Shown here in pieces: positions 57,275-64,000 of a stretch of DNA of 64,000 nt. Positions within the stretch are counted from its first letter, which is position 1; every line of letters begins with the position of its first letter. This DNA comes from Leptasterias polaris (lineage: Eukaryota > Echinodermata > Asteroidea > Forcipulatida > Asteriidae), in contig JAZGTN010000022.1 of the NCBI GenBank assembly GCA_037783415.1, positions 1,674,001 through 1,738,000 of the forward strand, in the 5' to 3' direction. A program made the translations under genes and the position numbers. The notes under the pieces are model-generated. The model did no database searches and was not told the origin of the DNA. It worked only from the letters and a program-made list of their open reading frames with translations.

Positions 57275-58350
57275 ATGTTGATAATTTTGAAAAACGCATA
57301 AACGAGAATTTTTGAAGTGTTTCATTCCTACCTATTAATGGCCGCAACTTTCTTTTAACTCACTGGATTACTGACGAAAATGCAGAAATAATTTAACAGC
57401 GATAAACGAACGATGTGAAGAAGAGACTGCAAAACCGACATTCTCTAAGAATTTGGATTTCAGCGTACCTATTCGATTGAAGCACGAGCAAAATGCGTTT
57501 TTTTCCCCGTCTTTCCCTTGCTTAAAAACAACAAAATAGCCTAGTATTTAAATCGTCTTTAAAGCGCTCTTTCATATTGTGTCTTCATAACAAGACAAGA
57601 AAAAAGAAAGAAACAAAACCACCCATAAGCACAAACAAATTCAAAAGCAAAGGAAGAGCAGGATCACGCCATTAATGACATTCGCGTCGATCCCAAACAA
57701 GGCTTAACGCAGATTCAAAAATACATTTTCCAGACGGTGAAACAGATAACGAATTGAAGTAGATACTTGTTAGAATGTCTGGGTCAGAAAAAACTTTGCA
57801 GATACCCATTAGCCCATGGATTAAACTTCACAATTTATTCCTGATGATCAGCAATTCCGTATGTTTAATATAACGGCGAATAAGCCGCCATCCAATCGTT
57901 ACTTTGGTTTATCACGGGGCCCACTCAGTCTGACGTGCACACCATCGAGTACATAAAACACTGTTCCTCCTCTCAATAATACGATATCTGGAATTCTTTA
58001 GTACGGCGAATATTTTCTGGACAGTGTTGACTTGGCCGCGTTTTTGTGTTGACTAGTGGTTTTGATTGTCAACTCTGGGCAAAAGAGGTTCTCGGCAGAA
58101 TCTACTGCCCATGGGACGGCAGAATGAATAAAAAATAAATACATCTATATGTATTTAACATACGGCGAGATTTGGGGAAGGGAGTTTGGGAGTTTGTAAA
58201 AAAAAAAAGTCTTGGGCGAGGGTGGATGGGTCAATGGGTCGACTAAAGACTTAACAACAGTCGATCTAGATGTCACTCAAACGCTGTGTGGTTTGAATAG
58301 GTAGTCCGACAAGATCAACATAGCCCCGGAGCACTGTTTCTCTGGTCAAT
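57275..58350. other. No recognised feature
   Basis: No supported exon or repeat. Confidence 0.3.
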
Positions 58351-58358
58351 TCGCGAAG

Positions 58359-58397
58359 TTACGTCACTTTGTCAAGATGGCGGTTAGGTTACGTAAC
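58359..58397 (+). promoter_or_regulatory. Promoter-like CRE / YY1 / PAR-bZIP cluster
   Basis: Within 39 bp lie TTACGTCA (CRE/ATF-like, 58359-58366), CAAGATGGCGG (a full YY1-type site, 58373-58383) and GTTACGTAAC (perfect PAR-bZIP palindrome, 58388-58397). YY1 sites in this orientation commonly sit just downstream of TATA-less start sites of genes and LINEs. No first exon was identified, although a LINE 3' end follows 400 bp later on the same strand. Confidence 0.4.
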
Positions 58398-58778
58398 GAA
58401 GAAAGTTGTGTAAACTTTTGCAACCACAATATTTCAATAGGCCCCATAATTGCTAGGTTTTTGCTGATAAAATGTGTCAGTTATTGAGATAATATTTATC
58501 ATTGCACGCTATTTATGCAATTAATTGTTCCATTTTTTCTTCCTGTTGGATACGTCGTCGCCTTGTCGGGTTGACATATTTTGATGAATCAATCGACTAG
58601 ACGCGTTCGAGTGAACCACAGACCACGCATGCGTGATGTAAATGGCAAATTTACTAAAGGTTAGCACCTGAACTTGCTAAATGTGGCAACTGCTACATGT
58701 ACAGTGTTTAAGTTGATACTATTACTTGCTGATAATATTGTTCGGTTTTTTAATGTTATTCCATGCATCACATAAATA

Positions 58779-59145
58779 ATGCTTCACCGTACCTCAACAA
58801 ACTCATTATCCCATAATGTTCAAGCAAGAAGTCAACTGCGATCCGCTCAAGATTACAGACTTCTTATCAGCACACACGCTCGTACATTATCTGGTGACCG
58901 TGGTTTTTATGCTGCTGGGCCAACTATGTGGAACAAGGTACTTTATAACATTCGCCACTGCTCGCCACTGCTCCATCACTGGCAGCCTTCAGGAAATCTC
59001 TTGAGACCCATTTATTTGACTCCTAACTTGATTCAAATGTTGGCTTATTCTGCTTATACTGCTTGTTAAGCGCCGTGATACTTTGAAAGCGCTATATAAA
59101 TGCTTTTTGTTTTGTATTGTTTTATTGTATTGTATTGTATATAAA
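58779..59145 (+). mobile_element. LINE 3' end with tail
   Basis: The frame from 58779 gives LLISTHARTLSGDRGFYAAG, then PTMWN, with a frame slip before SLETHLF-like residues. This R-T-x-x-x-G-D-R-x-F-x-x-A-x-P-x-x-W-N block is the usual C-terminal end of CR1/L2-type RT proteins. The coding end is followed by GCGCTATATAAATGC and a TATTG-type tandem tail (59105-59140), the expected 3' end of such a LINE. Confidence 0.8.
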
Positions 59146-59163
59146 AAAATATATATATATTAT

Positions 59164-59316
59164 TAAGCACAAAAGTAACAACATTTTGCTAACCAGAATT
59201 AGGTGGCATGTACCATCATTCTGCGACTGGTATTCTGCTAATGTTTGCTTGTCAGCGAATTGTTAAGCAACGTTCCGCTTCAAAAGAAGCTCTATACGAA
59301 ATTAGGCCCTGTATGG
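59164..59316 (+). mobile_element. GGGCC-ended MITE, family 4, copy 3 (left end missing)
   Basis: Shares GACTGGTATTCTGCTAATG and TTGTTAAGCAACGTTCCGC with 49240-49430 and ends GCTCTATACGAAATTAGGCCC. Its left end stops at the LINE tail, which suggests the LINE inserted into this copy. Confidence 0.65.
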
Positions 59317-59631
59317 GCCCAACTGTTGTTTTAAGCTTCTTCTGCTGCAGCTGCTATTGTTGTCCCTGTTATTGTTGTTCCGGTTGGTTATAAGCCAATG
59401 ATGTCTCTTCGAAAGAAAACACAAAATATTGGAAACCCGTTAAAAGGGAATCCGTCAAAAGAATATGAAGACGCTTGTGTGCCATAATGAGCCATGGGAA
59501 TCAAGTTCAAAACAGGCTGTGCCCAAGGGCAAGACACGAGCCTGTCTGTCCCCCAGGATTGTAGCAGTCAAGCCCCGAGATCCGAACCGTGTCAAAATGT
59601 CAAACAGAATGTTTAATTAAAGACAGCGCCG

Positions 59632-59964
59632 GAATTAGGGTAACTTTTAAGGGAGCTCAAAAGGGTGCACCGTTTTTTTCTAGGGGGGCACTTGTGGCCA
59701 ATTAAAGGTGTAGTTTCGGTTTGCATTCCTTTTTTAAACAAGGCCCTTTCGAGCGTTGTTGTGTCATTTATTTTTATGTTATACTATTTATAAAGATAAT
59801 CTGATTTGAGTGTAAAAACCAAGTAAATGTAAATGGAAAAAACTGCTTTCAAAATATTGAAATAATCACATTAAAGCTTAACTCGGTTAATGTATAGTCT
59901 CCAAAGACTAACATTCAAATGGGGCGGCATGAGGGGGCATGGACATCAATAGGCGAAACGTGCC

Positions 59965-59995
<31 letters not shown>

Positions 59996-60012
59996 ACCCA
60001 CTTACGCCACTG
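59632..60012 (+). mobile_element. Poly-C-bearing repeat, copy 3
   Basis: The best copy of the family also at 20045 and 42740: AGGGTAACTTTTAAGGG, GGGTGCACCG, GGGGGGCACTTGTGGCC, TGTAGTTTCGGTTTGCATT, GATTTGAGTGTAAAAACC. The right end is CCACTTACGCCACTG. It contains a run of 30 C (59966-59995). No frame encodes a transposase. Confidence 0.7.
59966..59995. repeat. Poly-C run (30 C)
   Basis: The longest homopolymer in the window, near the 3' end of the repeat element. Confidence 0.95.
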
Positions 60013-61659
60013 ATTAAAGATGATTTCGGGCATAAGGAACACGTACAACAAAACTACTGTTTGTTTGAGGTTTGTATTTCAATTTTATTAACGTTTTGTT
60101 ACAAGCGCATTGAGCGTCTCTTGAACAGATTAGACAAATTGAAAACTTGTTTTGTCGTATTATAATGATAATTGTTGTTAAGTCACGTGTGGTGTTCGTT
60201 CTGTTTTGCAAACTATACAGATTGTATTACTGCCTGCTCTTGCGCGACAGGATGTTCTTTATCTCAGGGGTCAAAGTTCATACGACGTTGGACACGTTGA
60301 GTTCAGTACATGTCAATCAATAAAGATGATGATTTCAGGTCATTTAAATTTTGCAGCACTTTGCAGCTTTTTGGGGGGGCTTTTCAGTAAGAAAACAGTG
60401 GATTCAAGGTGTTATATTATTTATATTATTAGATCGTTCTTCAACTGCAAGTAAAATAGCCTGTTACTCAGCACGCAAAGCTGAGGGAATGTTTAAGGAA
60501 AGCATATAAGTAAACGTATTTCCCAAAAATCCACCCGATGTTTTGACAGATCATTTGACGACGGGGTGTGGGGTGGGGATTTGTGAAGAGGAGGGGACAA
60601 AACGTGTTTGGAGGTAAACACGTGAAAACTACTTTCCGCAAGGTATTTTCCGACTATTGGCTACCCCGGTGCGGGCACCCTTTGGGAAGACCAATTTCAG
60701 TCAACAAGAGGGGCTAAGAAGTAATACTTCAATCCTGGAAACTGACAAGATGTTATTTTGTTACATCTCATAATCTAATTCTCGATAAGGTAGCAAAATT
60801 GGAAATGCACCCCTGAGGCAGAGAGTATGCTGCCACGAATCACAACCCTCAAAATATTTACAGTCGACAATCGAAACAAAAATTAATAAAAATCATTCGA
60901 ACGGAGCGATATCTGTCTCTCTGTTGTTTGACTACTTCTATAACTACGTGAAGGCAGCATTGGCCAATGAACTAAGCAATTTTTAAATCATAAAAATGCA
61001 TGACCTCCAAACTTAAATGGTTTCGTGTAACTGAACAAAAACCTACCCCCTCCGGAGCAGTTTTTGTATTGCACCTATGAATAAAAACTATGATATATAG
61101 TACACTTAAGGGACTATACGCTGCTGGCAATACACGGCATGCATGGGACCCCTATAAGCTAATGGATCTTTTACTCATTTCAATGTCACCTCACGCGTTT
61201 GAGGCTCACTCCCCTGACAACCATCTTACCGTAGATCATTTTATAATTTGATAGGGATCTTGATCACCTGAGGTAATATTCTGAGGACACAAACACACAC
61301 ACTACAAATGAATGGTCCAATATGGAGATTTGCGTGGGTGCTCCTACACAGTTACGATCATCTATGAATGGAAAGGTTTTGAGGATTTGAATCATGATTC
61401 ATATGTGTAGGTTTTGACTCTTGGTTTTTACTCACATCACAACACCTCTCTAAATAAAGAAAGTGACCAAACCTATTAGATACAGAGATGGCGTAACTTC
61501 ATATACGTTGTACTATCCACTTTACATCAAAAAGTGTTGTGAGAAATACGTGCCCATGCAAAGCCTGCGAAAAGTATTTGATATGATATCATCATTGTAT
61601 AGAATGTATTATTATATTGATACCATAAACATAGTATAACACACGTTTGTTTCACATTT
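60013..61659. other. No recognised feature
   Basis: No supported exon or repeat. Confidence 0.3.
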
Positions 61660-61900
61660 AAGCATGGGATTCGGAACACAGTCAGAGTATGCCATGAGGA
61701 AGATTCAGCTAAAGCGCCATCGCAGATTATTTTAAAATGTTGAAAACTATAAAAGTAGAACGACGAGCAATTTTCAAAATTTTCAAAATGGCTGCCTTTG
61801 CTTGTTATACTACTCATATTTTAAAACTATGATGTCCCTATAGCTAAATATTATTATTATGGCATACTGGGACTGTGCGTCAAATTCCATGCTCATATCA
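61660..61900. mobile_element. Palindromic TIR element, family 3, copy 2
   Basis: Left arm CATGGGATTCGGAACACAGT, CAGAGTATGCCAT and GCGCCATCGCAGATTATTTT. The right arm is the approximate complement, ending GGCATACTGGGACTGTGCGT CAAATTCCATG. It corresponds to the 48145-48410 copy, with better-preserved outer arms. Confidence 0.7.
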
Positions 61901-62184
61901 TCAGTAGCACAATCACATCACTATACCTGTCACACCATGTCAATAAAACGCCTGAGAGACTTCGAAAGACTAATTTATTTTTTGTGGCGTGATTGAACTT
62001 TGGAATAATATTGTCCTTGCTGATAACAAAAGCAAGTCGTTCACAAACATCAAAGGATACATTAGGCCTATTTGCTAATTAATTGGTTTATTTTTTATTT
62101 TTTGAAACTGTATAAATTTACCAAAACGCACTAAAGTATTTAATAACAGGCCAATACTTAAATTTAACACTTAAGAGATCGGAA

Positions 62185-62310
62185 TTTATCAAGATTCGGG
62201 ATCGAAAGAGGGTATGACCCATTTCATGGTCAGGTTGGCCTAGAAACTGATGAACACAATTGATTTTGAGTCAGATTTTGCGTCATATTGACCCGTTTTT
62301 GTGGCATTTC
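62185..62310 (+). repeat. GGTCA/TGACC-type repeat relative
   Basis: Contains AGATTCGGGATCG, ATGACCCATTTCATGGTCAG and AGATTTTGCGTCATATTGAC CC, the same order as 55430-55690 but with one decayed unit. Confidence 0.5.
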
Positions 62311-62325
62311 GACACATCAGGTTTT

Positions 62326-62361
62326 GCCACGTGGGTCTGTATAAATACAGACCCACGTGGC
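62326..62361. repeat. Perfect 36-bp palindrome
   Basis: Arms of 17 bp (GCCACGTGGGTCTGTAT and its exact complement) around AA. Each arm carries a CACGTG E-box. It lies 17 bp before the telomere-core foldback. Confidence 0.9.
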
Positions 62362-62377
62362 TCAGGCCCTACGGGAC

Positions 62378-62616
62378 TCGGGATGCATTTTTTTACACCT
62401 TAGCGAGGGGTTTTGTACTGTAATACTGCCAATTCCTGTCTTGAGATGAGACTACAAACATTTATGCCTATGGAGGGTTAGGGTTAGGGTTTAGGGTTAT
62501 GGTTAGTTAGGGTTAGGGTTTAGGGTTAGACGTAGTCTCCTATCTCAAGACGGAATTGACAGTGTTACAGTACAAAACCCCTCGCTGCGGTGTAAAAAAA
62601 AAATACGCACCCGGGA
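62378..62616. mobile_element. Second foldback with telomere-like core
   Basis: Left arm 62378-62455 (TTTACACCTTAGCGAGGGGT, TTTGTACTGTAATACTGCCA, ATTCCTGTCTTGAGATGAGA, CTAC) is the imperfect complement of the right arm 62532-62616. The centre (62474-62529) is a degenerate TTAGGG array. The arms are unrelated to those of the 56.5 kb element. The 62556 open frame is formed by the right arm. Confidence 0.85.
62474..62529 (+). repeat. Degenerate TTAGGG tract
   Basis: 56 bp of TTAGGG with variants TTTAGGG, TTATGG and TTAG, so it is older or less pure than the 56.7 kb tract. The strand is reversed (G-rich on plus). Confidence 0.9.
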
Positions 62617-63372
62617 TTCATACCAAAAGCTGTTGGGGGTTTTTTTTTACGCGGAAGCTCCAAACTTCCGTAAAACACTTATGGGAGAAAATTATATTAT
62701 TAAAAAGGGTTTTATATTATAATTCAGTTATTATCTCTTACGGACGACTTAGTTTTGCGTAATCAACTCAGGGTTCACTCTTAACTGTTTTAGTGACTAA
62801 CAAGCAATAGTTATAGCTTTTTGGTCATTTCACCCCACCAGCTTTTTCACTGGTCCTCATTTTAAGGTTTGTCATGTTATAGTGGTACTTGGATTTGAAA
62901 CCAGGAATATTCCGAGCAGGCAGTGGTTTTACACGTAGCTTTTGGAAGCAATGAACAAGCCAGCAAAACGATACAACATCTTGACAAGTCCTTAGAAGGT
63001 ATGCATTGTCCAGCGAGCCACTGTAGGTGAGTGCCGCTGTCAGCACTTTCTAATTAAAAAAAAATCCCATTGTCATAACCACATTGGAGAACTGGTCAGC
63101 TCATCTGCCGTGATATCCTATGCTGGACCATGCCACACGTCCAAAAGGGGTGTCAATCAATAGGGGTCAATGATTTGGTTAGGAGGGGGAAATGAAAAAA
63201 CTTTGCCAGTATCCTTTACGCACAAGATCGGTTTGTCAATTGTCAATGATATAGGAGAAACTTTATTTAAAAAAACTTAACTAATGAAGCAAACAAATAA
63301 ACTGAAACTAACCCGGGCAATACCCTGACATACTTGGATAAATAATCATTGAAAAAGGGCAAACAAACATTT
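62617..63372. other. No recognised feature
   Basis: No supported exon or repeat. Confidence 0.3.
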
Positions 63373-63536
63373 TTAATCAGAGATTTGCGGTAGCACCATG
63401 TGTAAATCTCTGTTGAGTAGTTTTGGCTCTGAAATGAACCGGCCGTCTCTTTTGAGTGGTGATGGTTCTGAAAAGAACCGGTTGCAACAACTGGTTCTTT
63501 TCAGAAAATGGTGCTACCGCAAACCTTAACTGATTA
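63373..63536. mobile_element. 164-bp MITE with TTTGCGGTAGCACCAT ends
   Basis: Left TTAATCAG..ATTTGCGGTAGCACCAT mirrors right ATGGTGCTACCGCAAA..CTGATTA. The interior has GGTTCTGAAAAGAACCGG palindromes related to those in 48477-48740. Confidence 0.75.
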
Positions 63537-64000
63537 TACTCCCACCAAGCAAAGTTTCAAATCCTACAAACATTCTTAACCAATAGAAAAAGCTTGTTAG
63601 CGTTGCAACCAAACGAGCCCTCGCTGGAGTTAAGGGGAGTAACGCTCCAGTTATGTTCACGTGGCAATAAAGGCAATTATTACAGTTTTACCATATGGTT
63701 TCATTGGCGGCAAAGATGCGTTATATAGTCGCTGCAGTCCACCCAGACGCTCATCTAATAATATAAAAGGTACATTAACTATGCAAGTGAGTGATAGGTA
63801 TACAGCCAAATCATGCAAATCACAACGGCCAAGGAAGTGTTTCATAAGTTAATTGTGTGCAAACCTATCAGTCCAAAAACAAATGTCAGCATCCTGTATT
63901 GTTCAGAATATTGCATCTATAATTCACAAATTCAACATAATTATGAGATATTATGTGGTGATCGTGCCATTGTGATTGTATTGGGTCTGCATACACAATC
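63537..64000. other. No recognised feature
   Basis: Complementary short frames on both strands (63657-63852) have no motif. Confidence 0.3.

Noticed and set aside
62556..62762. 68-codon frame
   Set aside because: Formed mainly by the right arm of the telomere-core foldback.

Overview
This is a eukaryotic window, AT-rich and almost entirely non-coding. It probably comes from a marine deuterostome, and most likely a starfish (echinoderm). Three things point there. One is a spliced neuropeptide-type GPCR exon of kisspeptin/galanin/allatostatin-A receptor style. The second is a mix of metazoan retroelements: CR1/Jockey/L2-type LINEs, a Ty3/gypsy fragment and a Penelope-like fragment. The third is a dense set of short terminal-inverted-repeat (TIR) elements, including TTAA-flanked families that I associate with asteroid genomes. 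The taxon is an inference from memory and was not tested.

Layout. 1-5.6 kb is anonymous sequence around a 1.4 kb foldback array (938-2325). 5.6-10.3 kb is a retroelement graveyard: a 190 bp direct duplication around a LINE 3' end, GAGTCC-type hexamer repeats, a small Harbinger-like hairpin element, a LINE reverse transcriptase (RT) remnant, a Penelope-like RT remnant, and a gypsy RNase H remnant abutted by a 513 bp TIR element. The only confident host gene is the GPCR first coding exon on the minus strand (10905-11222). Its start codon and consensus splice donor are visible, and its remaining exons should lie at lower coordinates. 12.5-24 kb holds a tRNA-derived SINE, five copies of one TTAA element, a near-perfect 85 bp palindrome, and poly-C-bearing repeats. 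24-33 kb has several candidate exons with good splice signals. The most interesting is a phase-compatible pair at 26457-26504 and 27821-27860, whose predicted C-terminus carries a dibasic site, two cysteines and a Gly-Lys ending.

33-44 kb contains further TTAA elements, a SINE, a two-copy minisatellite, CAA/CAG repeats and short TIR elements. 44.6-46.35 kb is a 35-bp tandem array with a repeated 'punctuation' block. 46.6-53 kb holds further TIR and hairpin elements. 55.4-55.6 kb has five 21-bp repeats, each carrying an inverted GGTCA palindrome. 56.5-57 kb is a foldback element with a telomere-type core, and a second, different one lies at 62.4-62.6 kb. 58.3-59.3 kb has a CRE/YY1/bZIP promoter-like cluster, a LINE 3' end and a truncated TIR element.

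There is no operon, phage, CRISPR or bacterial content. The most notable signals are structural: telomere-repeat-cored foldbacks, the nuclear-receptor-like palindrome array, the higher-order minisatellite, and an unusual number of long G/C homopolymer runs. Every repeat call rests on comparing copies by eye within this window, so boundaries are approximate unless a target-site duplication is named.
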